Assembly: GCF_001642835.1 (NCBI RefSeq)
Contig: NZ_LXEI01000001.1
Location: 682,001 to 746,000, forward strand
DNA: 64,000 nucleotides
Source: Pseudotamlana agarivorans
GTDB lineage: Bacteria; Bacteroidota; Bacteroidia; Flavobacteriales; Flavobacteriaceae
Direction of reading: 5' to 3'
Shown here: piece after piece, positions 52,157 to 61,762 of the stretch
Numbering within the stretch: position 1 is the first letter of the stretch
Layout: the number at the start of each line of letters is the position of its first letter
Notes under the pieces: model-generated
What the model was told of the DNA's origin: nothing
What the model saw: only the letters and a program-made list of their open reading frames with translations
Databases searched by the model: none
Position numbers and translations under genes: made by a program

Positions 52157-52924
52157 TCAATTTTTAGTATGAAAACACATTTGAAGCATACGGTATAATT
52201 CGGGATGCTTCTTTTCCATGAGCTTAGGATTTTCAAAGAAATACTCGGAAGCTACGGCAAAAAATTCCGCTTGATTTGTTCCTCCATAACTTCTTATATC
52301 CGATTTGTTTTTATGTATGGCTTCCATTTCTTTATGAATAAGATTAAGCCAAGGAATACTGTAACTGTGTTTCATAATATACTCTGGAACACCATCGGTA
52401 GCACCATCCATTTTATCTATGAGATGTACAAACTCATGTATAGCAGTATTACTCTTATCATTCGCATTAGAAAATCCGTGATGTAAAGCCTTCCTAGAAA
52501 GTATCATTTGCTTTTCTAATCGGCCTGTACCAACCATGCCCATAATATTTCGGTGCTCGTTTTTATGCCCAAATTCGTAATCGGCATTAAAATTATCCGG
52601 ATATAAAATAACACCACTCAAATTGGTATAATGCCATTCTGGAAATCCGAATACAGGAATAACAGCACTTGCCCCTACTAACAATCGATCTAAGTCCTCT
52701 AACTCAAATTCAACAGCCTCAACATTAACTTCATTTAGAAAAATCATGATGCGATTTTCGAAAACCTTTTGCTGTTTAGGTGTTAAGGCCTTATAAAAAG
52801 CAACATGCTCCATTAAAAGCTGTTTCCATCCCTCTGGAAAAGTGTCAGGCTTTTTTGATTTTAACAAACGGAAAGCAAAAATGACTATAGCAATCAAGCA
52901 TAAAAATGAAATAGCGTAAAACAT
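52157..52924 (-). CDS. MtfA-like zinc peptidase (M90)
   Basis: A 255-residue membrane-anchored metallopeptidase. An N-terminal helix ('AISFLCLIAIVIFAFRLL') is followed by the M90 domain with the HExxH motif 'AIHEFVHLIDKMDG' and the glutamate region 'EFFAVASEYFFE'. Escherichia coli MtfA acts on the regulator Mlc, but no Mlc is expected in Bacteroidota. Substrate is unknown. It is divergent from the second sulfatase gene, with a hairpin in the gap. Confidence 0.85.
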   Translation of the reverse strand: MFYAISFLCLIAIVIFAFRLLKSKKPDTFPEGWKQLLMEHVAFYKALTPKQQKVFENRIMIFLNEVNVEAVEFELEDLDRLLVGASAVIPVFGFPEWHYTNLSGVILYPDNFNADYEFGHKNEHRNIMGMVGTGRLEKQMILSRKALHHGFSNANDKSNTAIHEFVHLIDKMDGATDGVPEYIMKHSYSIPWLNLIHKEMEAIHKNKSDIRSYGGTNQAEFFAVASEYFFENPKLMEKKHPELYRMLQMCFHTKN

Positions 52925-53001
52925 AGATAACTTTAAAAAAACGACAAGTTAAAATAAAATAAGGCTAGTGTATTAAAATTTTAAATTAATAACACAAAAA
53001 T

Positions 53002-53028
53002 AGGGTCAAGTTATTGTTAACCTGACCC
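53002..53028. promoter_or_regulatory. inverted repeat in the MtfA/sulfatase intergenic region
   Basis: AGGGTCAAGTTA and TAACCTGACCCT form a 12-bp stem with one mismatch and loop TTGT. It lies between divergent genes, where a terminator is not expected; an operator is likely. Confidence 0.45.
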
Positions 53029-53196
53029 TGTCTTTAAAATTATTTAGATAATAGGCTAATGTTATGTTTCATGCTGAAAAAGCCGACCGAATAAATAGCA
53101 TTTATGGTTTTTGTCGACAAACAGACAAACACTGAAAAACAACAGTGCTATTTTTTCCTTAACTTTAGAAATTGGAAATACTTAATATGGACTAGT

Positions 53197-55584
53197 ATGA
53201 AATTTAAAAACCACTTAATAGCTATTCTTAGTTTAGGAATAGTGATAACAGGATGTAATCCTCAAAAAAATCCTGAACTTTCAGAAAACCAGCATAAGCA
53301 AGATGGGAGTATTCTCCCTTTTCCAAGAATTGCTTCCGAAAGCAAAACAAGCCAAACCTTGGCGGAAAGCAAATTAGCTCCATGGCCAGAAAACAAACAT
53401 CTGGCTGATGATGCTCCTAACGTTCTTATTGTTTTGATAGATGATGTTGGTTTTGGAGTTTCAGAAACATTTGGCGGGGAGGTAGCCACACCTACGCTTA
53501 CAAAACTGGCAAACGAAGGAATTATGTATAACCGATTCCATACTACTTCAATCTGTTCGCCTACTCGAGCCGCTTTGCTAACAGGAAGAAACCATACAAG
53601 AGTATCATCTGGCACTATTGCAGAACGGGCTGTTAATTTTGATGGGTATACAGGCGTAATCCCAAAAACTTCAGCTACCGTAGCCGAAGTACTTAAAAAC
53701 TATGGTTATCATACTGCTGCCTTTGGAAAATGGCATAATTCACCAGCCAACCAAACTACATCTATGGGACCAAAAGACTTTTGGCCAAATGGCTATGGAT
53801 TTGAATATTTCTATGGGTTCTTAGCGGGAGAGACCTCCCAATATGAACCACGTTTATTCGAGAATTATAATGCCATTGAACCTCCCCATGACCCTACTTA
53901 TCATTTAACAGAAGATATGGCAGAGCAAGGTCTTAAGTGGTTGGGAGAGCTCAAAGCCTATTCGCCAGATAAACCATTCTTCATGTACTGGGCTCCAGGA
54001 GCTGCTCATGGCCCGCATCACATATTTAAAGAATGGTCGGAGAAATACAAAAATAAGTTTAATGGCGGGTGGGATGAATACAGAAAAAAAGTTTTTGAAC
54101 GTCAATTAGCAAAGGGGATAATACCTGAAGGGACCGAGTTAACACAAAGGGATCCCACAATAACGGCATGGGATGATATTCCTGAAGACGAAAAAGAGTT
54201 TCAATTGCGCTTAATGGAAGTTTTTGCTGGTTTTGTAGAACATACGGATGTACAAGTTGGTAAGCTAATAGATGGTATGGATGCTATGGGTTACAAAGAT
54301 AACACCATCGTAATTTATATTTTTGGTGATAACGGTTCTAGTGCCGAAGGACAAAACGGGAGTATCAGTGAGGTGCTTGCCCAAAATCAGATACCTAATA
54401 CAGTTCAACAACAAATAGCTGCTTTAGACAAAATTGGCGGACTAGATGCTTTGGGAACCAAGAAGACAGAAAACATGTACCACTCCGGCTGGGCATGGGC
54501 AGGAAGCACGCCGTTTAGGAGCACAAAGTTGGTTGCTGCACATTTTGGAGGAACACGAAACCCAATGGTGATTTCCTGGCCAAAAGGAATTAAACCTGAC
54601 AAGGCCATTCGTAACCAATTTTTACACGTAAATGACATTGTTCCTACACTTTATGATGTTATTGGTATACCACACCCTAAAGTGGTTAACGGATTTGAAC
54701 AAGACCAAATGGATGGAAAAAGTTTTGCGAAAACATTTTCTGACTCTAATGCAGAAAATTTAAAAAAGACACAATTTTTTGACAATAATGGTAGTCGTGG
54801 AATCTATCATGAAGGGTGGTTTGCTAGCACCTTTGGCCCACTATATCCTTGGGTTTCCGCCCAAAAAGGATTGGATAAGTGGAACTCAGATAATGATGTT
54901 TGGCAATTATATGATTTGACTAAAGATTTCTCACAAGCACATGATCTTTCAACCAAATACCCAGAAAAACTAGCTGAACTAAAAGAACTATTTTTAAAAG
55001 AAGCAAAGGCCAATAAAGATTTCCCTATTGGTGCGGGTATTTGGTTAAGACTGCATCCTGAAGATGTAATTACGTCACCTTATACGGAATGGACATTCAA
55101 CCAAAACACCACCCGAATGCCCGAATTTGCGGCTCCAGGTCTTGGTAAAAAAAGTAATACCGTGGTAATCGACTTAGAGATAAAAGAAAACCAAAGTGGT
55201 GTATTATATGCACTTGGTGGTAGTGGTGGTGGATTAACTTGTTATATGGATAATGGCTATTTAAAATACGAATACAATTTGATGATTATCCATCAATTCA
55301 AACTGAGCAGCAAAAATAAAATTGGCAAGGGTAAGCATCAATTTGAAATTACCACAAAGATTAAAGATAATAAGCCAGGACAACCAGCCACGATCACTTT
55401 AAAAGTAGATGGTAAGGAAATTGGTGTAATGACCACTTTGGGTACAGCACCTCTTGCATTTTCGGCGAGTGAAACATTAGATATTGGTGTTGATTTAGGG
55501 TCGTCTGTTTCTTTCGATTATATTGAAAGAGCACCATTTAAATTTAATGGAATAATCAATTCTGTTCATATCAAATTATTGTAA
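53197..55584 (+). CDS. lipoprotein arylsulfatase (S1 family) with C-terminal LamG-like domain
   Basis: A 795-residue sulfatase. The lipobox is 'LGIVITGCN' (Cys20), so it is a surface or periplasmic lipoprotein. The sulfatase domain has 'NVLIVLIDDVGFG' and formylglycine site C120-S-P-T-R124 ('TTSICSPTRAALLTGRN'), the canonical form. 'IFGDNGSSAEGQ' follows. The last about 150 residues look like a LamG/concanavalin-type beta-sandwich. It hydrolyses sulfate esters, probably from algal polysaccharides. I started at ATG 53197, because only it gives a lipoprotein signal; the frame extends 31 codons further upstream. Confidence 0.9.
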   Translation: MKFKNHLIAILSLGIVITGCNPQKNPELSENQHKQDGSILPFPRIASESKTSQTLAESKLAPWPENKHLADDAPNVLIVLIDDVGFGVSETFGGEVATPTLTKLANEGIMYNRFHTTSICSPTRAALLTGRNHTRVSSGTIAERAVNFDGYTGVIPKTSATVAEVLKNYGYHTAAFGKWHNSPANQTTSMGPKDFWPNGYGFEYFYGFLAGETSQYEPRLFENYNAIEPPHDPTYHLTEDMAEQGLKWLGELKAYSPDKPFFMYWAPGAAHGPHHIFKEWSEKYKNKFNGGWDEYRKKVFERQLAKGIIPEGTELTQRDPTITAWDDIPEDEKEFQLRLMEVFAGFVEHTDVQVGKLIDGMDAMGYKDNTIVIYIFGDNGSSAEGQNGSISEVLAQNQIPNTVQQQIAALDKIGGLDALGTKKTENMYHSGWAWAGSTPFRSTKLVAAHFGGTRNPMVISWPKGIKPDKAIRNQFLHVNDIVPTLYDVIGIPHPKVVNGFEQDQMDGKSFAKTFSDSNAENLKKTQFFDNNGSRGIYHEGWFASTFGPLYPWVSAQKGLDKWNSDNDVWQLYDLTKDFSQAHDLSTKYPEKLAELKELFLKEAKANKDFPIGAGIWLRLHPEDVITSPYTEWTFNQNTTRMPEFAAPGLGKKSNTVVIDLEIKENQSGVLYALGGSGGGLTCYMDNGYLKYEYNLMIIHQFKLSSKNKIGKGKHQFEITTKIKDNKPGQPATITLKVDGKEIGVMTTLGTAPLAFSASETLDIGVDLGSSVSFDYIERAPFKFNGIINSVHIKLL

Positions 55585-55590
55585 ATGTAA

Positions 55591-55719
55591 ACAATTATTA
55601 TTGCAACTGTTATTTTGTTGTTTAGTTTACAACTTTCATTTGCACAAGGTGATGGGGATACACTATGGAGACCAACAGGTGTTACAGGAGTTGCTCCTAA
55701 ATATATGATTTTAAACTAA
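55591..55719 (+). pseudogene. truncated secreted-protein start
   Basis: An ATG at 55585 is followed at once by TAA. Beyond that stop the same frame reads a clean signal peptide ('IATVILLFSLQLSFAQ') and about 25 more residues ('TLWRPTGVTGVAPKY') before a second stop. This is the decayed start of a secreted protein. The product cannot be named. Confidence 0.45.
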
Positions 55720-55802
55720 ATAAAACTTTTAATAAAATAAAAATTACAAACTCACTTTTATTACTTAGTATTATATCTTTTGTAACGACAGATGATATTT
55801 AG

Positions 55803-56099
55803 ACTCAAAATTTTAACCGGTCTAGAAAAGCCAAAGAAAACTTCGAAGCGGGCATTCGGATGAGAGAATACAAAGAACACATTAAAGTCATTATCCCACA
55901 AGCACCACACATGTGGATTGACTATGCAACTATTCAGGATGTTGGCCTAGCACCTTGGCTATTCAATTTATACATAGACCCAAAAGAAGAAATGCCCGTA
56001 GGCCACCGCAGGAACGCATGGTTAGCTTCACTAGGTGCACAGTTAAAATCACATGCAGCAACATTTAAAAAATATCCACCAAAAAAAATTGGGCTGTAA
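55803..56099 (+). pseudogene. C-terminal remnant of a sulfatase
   Basis: An open frame of 98 codons after a TAG, with no N-terminal domain. It reads 'PWLFNLYIDPKEEMP' then 'NAWLASLGAQLKSHAATFKK' (cut: 'WLASLGAQLK', 'AATFKKYPP'), which resembles the C-terminus of S1 sulfatases, in particular the 'INLRADPYE...FLSTFKEYPP' ending of the enzyme at 10553-12070. No catalytic domain survives. It lies right after an intact sulfatase, so it is probably a decayed duplicate or neighbour. Confidence 0.6.
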
Positions 56100-56361
56100 A
56101 TGAAATCAACTAGAGTTGGAATAACACTTGAAAATAAAGCACGAAAACACAACATTGAGATCTAGGCCTCACAGAACTGAACAAACTTATAATAGATAAA
56201 GAGAGAGGATTATCAATTGGTCGAAGTCTAAAGCTTCATCGTGCATACTAATCTTAATTATCTCTTTTGTTCATTCTGATTATTTAATAAATGGTAAACT
56301 TAAAATGTATATAGTGCATAGCATCCTACGGGGTGCTACAACACCATATACGAACACCTTA
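56100..56361. other. intergenic region between sulfatase remnant and sodC
   Basis: About 260 bases with no ORF, promoter match or repeat that I can support. Confidence 0.25.
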
Positions 56362-56970
56362 TTACATAACAGCACCACATGCAATTCTAGCACCTGCATC
56401 TCCTGTGGGTTGTGTTTTATAATCATCCTTACCTTCGTGAATTATGATTCCACGACCATTAATGGTTCTCGTTGTGTCTTGACAAGAAATACACCATTCG
56501 TCTGTTTCAAAATTAATGGTAGCTTTTCCATTTTCATCGGCTGTAAAATTACCAATGTCACCGCGATGATATCCTTGAACATCTCCCCATTTACCGTGCT
56601 TTGTATTTGTTGGATTCCAATGCCCTCCTGTGGATTTGGCATCATGAGCAGAACAATCGGAAGTCTCATGTAAATGTAGTGCATGAACGGTGTTTGGTTT
56701 TAAACCTTCAAATTCTGCCATCATCTTTACAGTATTATTAATTTCTGTAAAAACTATAGTACCTGACACCTGACTACCACTTTTAGAGGCTATATCAACC
56801 TTAATCTGTGGCACCTCTGCTTTAGTAGCTGGTTTATTATGTTCCATATCGTTTTCAACCTCTGATGAATAGTTAGGATCTGACATCGAATTGTTTTCCT
56901 TCTTTTTGTTATTGCAAGACATCATACCTATGATGCATATAGCAATAACCAATAGTTTCTTAATTTTCAT
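56362..56970 (-). CDS. sodC: Cu/Zn superoxide dismutase, lipoprotein
   Basis: A 202-residue protein with a lipobox ('LLVIAICIIGMMSCNN'). The SodC domain has metal His residues in 'HALHLHETSDCSAHD', 'GGHWNPTNTKHGK' and 'GRGIIIHEGKDDY', and the paired Cys in 'DCSAHD' and 'RIACGAV'. It detoxifies superoxide outside the cytoplasm, on the surface or in the periplasm. I started at ATG 56970 (M13 of the longer frame) to obtain the lipoprotein signal. The N-terminal linker is charged and low in complexity. Confidence 0.9.
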   Translation of the reverse strand: MKIKKLLVIAICIIGMMSCNNKKKENNSMSDPNYSSEVENDMEHNKPATKAEVPQIKVDIASKSGSQVSGTIVFTEINNTVKMMAEFEGLKPNTVHALHLHETSDCSAHDAKSTGGHWNPTNTKHGKWGDVQGYHRGDIGNFTADENGKATINFETDEWCISCQDTTRTINGRGIIIHEGKDDYKTQPTGDAGARIACGAVM

Positions 56971-57205
56971 AATATTGATTTTTAATAGTTTAAAAGCAGT
57001 CCTCATAAATAGATGACGAGCGTATAACTATAAAATTATGGAATCAATACCACGGAGATTGGTGGAAAAACATAAAAAGTTAACTCTAAAAATAATGTTT
57101 AGAAAGCTAAACTTGCTATAGAGATAGACGTATAATCAAAATAAGAGGGGGTATTAACAGAACTTCCTGCTTGCAACCTATATTCGGCATATAAAAATAA
57201 AACCC

Positions 57206-57664
57206 TTAAAAGACACCTGTGATGGTGAAGTTTTGATCTCTAAAGGTGATGACATCATTTACAGAATGCCCCATTAATAATTGCCCAATAGGTGTGTTTG
57301 AAGAAATCGCGTAAAAATGCTCTTGTTCTACTTTTAGGACACCTGCACTAATAGCAATAAAATAGTTGGCTTGACTGGTATAAACCACACTCCCTAAACC
57401 AATCTGCTTAGAAACTTTACCCACATTGACCTTATCCAGGATTTCTTTGGTTTTTTGAATTTCAGACCATTGATTTCCTGCTTTTTCGCGTTCCAACTGA
57501 AGCATGGCTCTGCCCGTTTCATGTTTATCGCCTGCACTACTTTTAGTTTCTGAAGTTAAAGAGTCTTGAATTTCGGAGATGGTTTTCTGAATGGTTTTAA
57601 AGCGATCATCAATAAAATCGCAACATAAACGGTATAATGCCTCCTTAATTTTAGCGCTTGTCAT
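57206..57664 (-). CDS. GreA/GreB C-terminal-domain-like protein
   Basis: A 152-residue protein with a helical N-terminal part that can form a coiled coil (about 1-85) and a C-terminal part ('QIGLGSVVYTSQANYFIAIS' cut: 'IGLGSVVYTS', and 'NTPIGQLLMGHSVNDVITF') that matches the GreA/GreB FKBP-like domain. Such proteins in Bacteroidota are sometimes mis-named 3-oxoacyl-ACP synthase. It may act on RNA polymerase. The start overlaps mtgA's end by 14 bases, so the two are coupled. Confidence 0.7.
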   Translation of the reverse strand: MTSAKIKEALYRLCCDFIDDRFKTIQKTISEIQDSLTSETKSSAGDKHETGRAMLQLEREKAGNQWSEIQKTKEILDKVNVGKVSKQIGLGSVVYTSQANYFIAISAGVLKVEQEHFYAISSNTPIGQLLMGHSVNDVITFRDQNFTITGVF

Positions 57665-58340
57665 GATCCTTTTCTTTAAACTTTAAAGGGCCAAAATAGC
57701 GCATTTGCTTCATAATCCAAGCTTTTCTAGACTCAATGTAAGCTGTGGCTGGAGAAGCTCTATATTTCCTCGGATTTGGTAAAATAGCCGCAATGGCAGC
57801 CGCTTCATATTGTGATAGGTTTTTAGCCGGTTTTTTAAACCAATACTTCGAAGCTGCTTCGGCTCCATAAATACCTTTACCCATTTCAATACTGTTCAAA
57901 TACACTTCTAAAATGCGCTGTTTAGACCAGCATAACTCTATTAGAAAAGTGAAATAGGCTTCAAAACCTTTTCTAACCCAGCTCCGTTCTGGCCAAAGAA
58001 ATACATTTTTAGCCGTTTGCTGACTTATAGTACTTCCGCCACGCATACGTTTTCCTTTTTGGTTAGAAGAAATCGCTTTTTCTATAGCTTTATAATCAAA
58101 ACCAGCATGTTTTAAAAAATTTTGATCTTCACTACAAATGACTGCACGTTGTAAATTAGTAGAAATGTCATCTATAGGCACCCAATCATGCTTTAAGACT
58201 TTTGATGAATCGTCTTCAAAATAACGAATAGCCATTAATGGGGTGAATGGCACTGGCACAAATTTAAACAGAAGCACTAAAGCCAATGTAAACACAACAA
58301 ACCAAAAGCAAATTTTAAACAGAAATCTAAAAAAACGCAT
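57651..58340 (-). CDS. mtgA: monofunctional peptidoglycan transglycosylase
   Basis: A 229-residue inner-membrane glycosyltransferase (GT51). It has one N-terminal membrane helix ('FVVFTLALVLLFKFV'), catalytic Glu in 'AVICSEDQNFLKHAG', 'GGSTISQQTAKNVFL' and 'KQRILEVYLNSIEMG'. It polymerises lipid II into glycan strands. Length fits MtgA. The GreA-like gene follows with a 14-base overlap. Confidence 0.93.
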   Translation of the reverse strand: MRFFRFLFKICFWFVVFTLALVLLFKFVPVPFTPLMAIRYFEDDSSKVLKHDWVPIDDISTNLQRAVICSEDQNFLKHAGFDYKAIEKAISSNQKGKRMRGGSTISQQTAKNVFLWPERSWVRKGFEAYFTFLIELCWSKQRILEVYLNSIEMGKGIYGAEAASKYWFKKPAKNLSQYEAAAIAAILPNPRKYRASPATAYIESRKAWIMKQMRYFGPLKFKEKDHDKR

Positions 58341-58382
58341 AAGTAAATACTAGATATTTGACTGTAAAAATAAGGCATAAAA

Positions 58383-58408
58383 AAACTCCGAAAGCAATTT
58401 CGGAGTTT
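58383..58408 (-). terminator. terminator of accC
   Basis: AAACTCCGAAA and TTTCGGAGTTT form a perfect 11-bp stem with a short loop. Read on the minus strand it ends in T's. It lies 18 bases after the accC stop. Confidence 0.8.
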
Positions 58409-58425
58409 TATTCTATATGGTTTTA

Positions 58426-59769
58426 CTATTCCTTTTTCATAACGAAATCTTCCATAAACTTAGTGGTATAATTACCAGCCAAGTAATCTGGGTGATCCAT
58501 TAATTGTCTGTGGAATGGAATGGTAGTTTTAATACCTTCAATCACGAACTCATCTAAAGCACGCTTCATTTTATTAATCGCCTCTTCTCTAGTTTGCGCT
58601 GTTGTAATTAACTTAGCAATCATAGAATCGTAGTTTGGCGGAATGGCATAACCAGCATACACGTGAGTATCCAAACGCACACCGTGACCTCCTGGAGCAT
58701 GTAACGTAGTAATCATTCCTGGTGATGGTCTAAAACCATTAAAAGGATCTTCAGCATTAATACGACATTCTATAGAGTGTAATTTTGGTAAATAGTTTTT
58801 ACCAGAAATTGGCACACCTGCAGCTACTAAAATTTGCTCACGAATTAAATCAAAATCGATCACTTGTTCTGTAATAGGGTGCTCTACTTGAATACGCGTA
58901 TTCATTTCCATGAAATAGAAGTTTCTGTGCTTATCTACTAAAAACTCAATAGTTCCAGCACCTTCATATTTGATGTACTCTGCCGCTTTTACAGCCGCTT
59001 CACCCATTTTTTTACGCAATGCAGGCGTCATAAATGGTGAAGGTACTTCCTCTGTCAATTTTTGATGACGACGTTGTACCGAGCAGTCTCTTTCAGATAA
59101 GTGACAGGCTTTTCCAGTAGAATCACCTACAACTTGTATTTCGATATGTCTTGGCTCTTCAATAAGTTTTTCCATGTACATATCGTCATTTCCAAAGGCA
59201 GCTTTCGATTCTTGTCTTGCTGAGTCCCAAGCCGCTTTTAAATCTTCTTTTTTGAAGACACCACGCATCCCTTTTCCTCCACCACCGGCAGAAGCTTTAA
59301 GCATGACTGGGTAACCTGTTTCTTCAGCAATTCTTTCGCAATCTTCATAAGATTCAATAACCCCATCACTACCTGGAACACAAGGAACACCAGCAGCTTT
59401 CATAGTTGCTTTAGCATTCGCTTTATCTCCCATTCGGTCAATCATTTCTGGAGAAGCTCCGATAAATTTAATACCGTGCTCTTCACAAATTCTTGAGAAT
59501 TTTGCGTTTTCAGATAAAAATCCGTAACCTGGATGAATGGCATCTGCGTTAGTAATTTCTGCAGCAGATATAATATTTGACATCTTTAAATAAGACTCGC
59601 TACTCGCTGCTGGTCCAATACATACAGCTTCGTCTGCGAACTTGACATGTAGACTTTCTTCGTCGACTGTAGAATATACAGCCACGGTTTTAATGCCCAT
59701 TTCTTTACAGGTTCTAATAACACGTAGTGCTATTTCCCCTCTATTGGCTATTAATATTTTTTTAAACAT
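58426..59769 (-). CDS. accC: acetyl-CoA carboxylase, biotin carboxylase subunit
   Basis: A 447-residue ATP-grasp enzyme that carboxylates biotin in the first step of fatty-acid synthesis. It has '[19 protein letters not shown]', the ATP-grasp loop '[12 protein letters not shown]', and '[15 protein letters not shown]'. Length is typical. It follows accB by 89 bases in a minus-strand run and ends at a strong terminator. Confidence 0.97.
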   Translation of the reverse strand: MFKKILIANRGEIALRVIRTCKEMGIKTVAVYSTVDEESLHVKFADEAVCIGPAASSESYLKMSNIISAAEITNADAIHPGYGFLSENAKFSRICEEHGIKFIGASPEMIDRMGDKANAKATMKAAGVPCVPGSDGVIESYEDCERIAEETGYPVMLKASAGGGGKGMRGVFKKEDLKAAWDSARQESKAAFGNDDMYMEKLIEEPRHIEIQVVGDSTGKACHLSERDCSVQRRHQKLTEEVPSPFMTPALRKKMGEAAVKAAEYIKYEGAGTIEFLVDKHRNFYFMEMNTRIQVEHPITEQVIDFDLIREQILVAAGVPISGKNYLPKLHSIECRINAEDPFNGFRPSPGMITTLHAPGGHGVRLDTHVYAGYAIPPNYDSMIAKLITTAQTREEAINKMKRALDEFVIEGIKTTIPFHRQLMDHPDYLAGNYTTKFMEDFVMKKE

Positions 59770-59858
59770 CTTGTTAGAATTAGATTATACAGATCATTGG
59801 GTCCTTCGAAAATTTAAAAGGTTATCCCTTTAAAAATTGGCGCCCTAATAATCTAAAA

Positions 59859-60344
59859 TTAAGATGGGTCTACTAAAAATAATGGTTGATCAAATTCAAC
59901 TGGTGAAGAATCATCAACTAATATTTTAACGATTTTTCCTGAAACTTCAGACTCAATTTCATTGAAGAGTTTCATCGCTTCAATAATACAAAGTACATCA
60001 CCTTCGGCTATAGTTTGTCCAACCTCAACAAATAATGGTTTATCTGGAGATGGTTTTCTATAGAAAGTTCCAATAATTGGAGATTTGATAGTTATATATT
60101 TTGAATCCTCATCGGCAGGAGCAGCGGCGGCAGGGGCAGCAGCTGGAACGGTTGCTTCTACAACTGGAGCAGCAGCAGCAACTGGTTGCGCTATTTGTGG
60201 CGCAGGTACTTGGTGAACAATAGTTGTGTCTGACTCAGACCCAGTTCTAATGGTGATTTTAATATCATCCATTTCTAGTTTAACTTCGCTTGCACCAGAC
60301 TTGGCAACAAACTTAATTAAGTTCTGAATTTCTTTTATATCCAT
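59859..60344 (-). CDS. accB: acetyl-CoA carboxylase biotin carboxyl carrier protein
   Basis: A 161-residue carrier. The biotinyl Lys is in '[18 protein letters not shown]'. An Ala/Pro-rich hinge (about 50-78) links it to the N-terminal helical segment. It carries carboxybiotin between the two AccABCD active sites. It follows fabH by 22 bases in the same direction. Confidence 0.97.
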   Translation of the reverse strand: MDIKEIQNLIKFVAKSGASEVKLEMDDIKITIRTGSESDTTIVHQVPAPQIAQPVAAAAPVVEATVPAAAPAAAAPADEDSKYITIKSPIIGTFYRKPSPDKPLFVEVGQTIAEGDVLCIIEAMKLFNEIESEVSGKIVKILVDDSSPVEFDQPLFLVDPS

Positions 60345-60366
60345 AATATTGCTAATTATTTAGTGG

Positions 60367-61368
60367 TTAGTTTTTAGAGTCGTACGCCCATTTTAAATAA
60401 ATAGACCCCCAATTGAATCCGCCTCCAAAAGCGGCAAATATAACATTATCTCCCTTTTTTAATTGCGATTCATAATCATTTATTAATAAAGGTAAAGTTG
60501 CTGATGTAGTATTCCCATATTTGTGAATATTAATCATCACCTTTTCTTCGTCTAACTCAATACGTTGGGCTGTAGCATCGATAATACGTTTATTCGCTTG
60601 ATGAGCTGCTAACCAATCAACGGTATCTTTAGTTAAATTATTTCGTTCTAATATTTTTACTGCTGCATCAGCCATGTTAAAAACGGCATTCTTAAATACG
60701 GTACGCCCTTCTTGGAAAGCATAGTGTCCTCCTTTTTCAAGAACTTCAGCTGTTAAAGCATGGGATGAACCACCATAAGTGGCTTGTAAAAACTCACGAC
60801 CAGTACCATCACTTCTTAAGTATTCATCTTTAAGACCGTAACCTTCATCGTTAGCTTCAAATAAAACGGCTCCGGCGCCATCACCAAAAATGATACACGT
60901 GGCTCTATCTTTATAATTAATTATTGACGACATTTTATCGGCCCCAATAAGTAATACATTTTTATACCTTCCAGATTCAATATAACTGGCTGCAACCGAC
61001 ATTCCAAATAAGAAACTAGAGCAAGCGGCATCCATATCAAATGAAAATGCATTGGTTGCACCAATTTCAGTTGCTGTATAAGAAGCCGTTGAGGCTGCTT
61101 TCATGTCTGGTGTTGCTGTTGCAACAATAACCAACTCGATAGATTTGGGATCTAAATTGTTCTTCTCAATGAGATTTTGGGCGGCTTTTATAGCTAGGTA
61201 AGATGTACCTTTACCGTCATCTTTAAGAATACGGCGTTCTTTAATACCGGTTCTGGATGTAATCCATTCGTCATTGGTATCAACCATCGTTTCAAGAATT
61301 TGATTGGTTAATACGTATTCTGGCACATATGCACCTACAGCTGTGATTGCCGCTGAGACTTTACTCAT
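60367..61368 (-). CDS. fabH: beta-ketoacyl-ACP synthase III
   Basis: A 333-residue thiolase-fold enzyme that starts fatty-acid synthesis with an acyl-CoA. It has 'TSRTGIKERRI', catalytic Cys in 'FDMDAACSSFLFG', His in 'LAAHQANKRI' and Asn in 'YGNTTSATLPL'. It follows rpmF on the same strand, but a terminator and 181 bases separate them. Confidence 0.96.
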   Translation of the reverse strand: MSKVSAAITAVGAYVPEYVLTNQILETMVDTNDEWITSRTGIKERRILKDDGKGTSYLAIKAAQNLIEKNNLDPKSIELVIVATATPDMKAASTASYTATEIGATNAFSFDMDAACSSFLFGMSVAASYIESGRYKNVLLIGADKMSSIINYKDRATCIIFGDGAGAVLFEANDEGYGLKDEYLRSDGTGREFLQATYGGSSHALTAEVLEKGGHYAFQEGRTVFKNAVFNMADAAVKILERNNLTKDTVDWLAAHQANKRIIDATAQRIELDEEKVMINIHKYGNTTSATLPLLINDYESQLKKGDNVIFAAFGGGFNWGSIYLKWAYDSKN

Positions 61369-61505
61369 AACTTTATAGTTAATTTGACCAAAAATTTATT
61401 AAAAATGGACAAAAACGTTCAAAATTTGGCGAAAACTACTAAATTCTGAAATAATATTCCGCAAATTACGCGTTTTTGTTAATCATAAAAATTAATTCAT
61501 AAAAA

Positions 61506-61530
61506 AAACGCTCATAAATGAGCGTTTTTT
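61506..61530 (-). terminator. terminator between rpmF and fabH
   Basis: AAACGCTCAT and ATGAGCGTTT form a 10-bp stem around AA, with T's after the stem on either strand. It lies 20-44 bases beyond the rpmF stop. It should reduce read-through into fabH. Confidence 0.75.
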
Positions 61531-61549
61531 AATATGCGTGCATAACTAA

Positions 61550-61753
61550 TTATGCCACATTTTCTATTTCTGCAGAATTATCAATCAATACTTGACCTCT
61601 GTAGTATAATTTTCCTTCATGCCAGTGAGCTCTATGATATAGGTGTGCCTCACCTGTTGTAGGGCATGTAGCAATCTGTGGCGCAGTTGCTTTATAATGT
61701 GTTCTTCTTTTATCTCTTCTTGTTTTCGAGATTTTTCTCTTAGGATGTGCCAT
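61550..61753 (-). CDS. rpmF: 50S ribosomal protein L32
   Basis: A 67-residue basic protein beginning '[20 protein letters not shown]', the L32 hallmark, with a modified zinc-type region ('[15 protein letters not shown]') that keeps only some Cys. It follows the DUF177 gene by nine bases, the usual order in bacteria. Confidence 0.95.
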   Translation of the reverse strand: MAHPKRKISKTRRDKRRTHYKATAPQIATCPTTGEAHLYHRAHWHEGKLYYRGQVLIDNSAEIENVA

Positions 61754-61762
61754 TTTAAGTTT

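Noticed and set aside
56305-56673. 122-codon plus-strand frame overlapping sodC
   Set aside because: It is antisense to the Cu/Zn SOD; high Cys/Thr/Ile composition fits a shadow frame.
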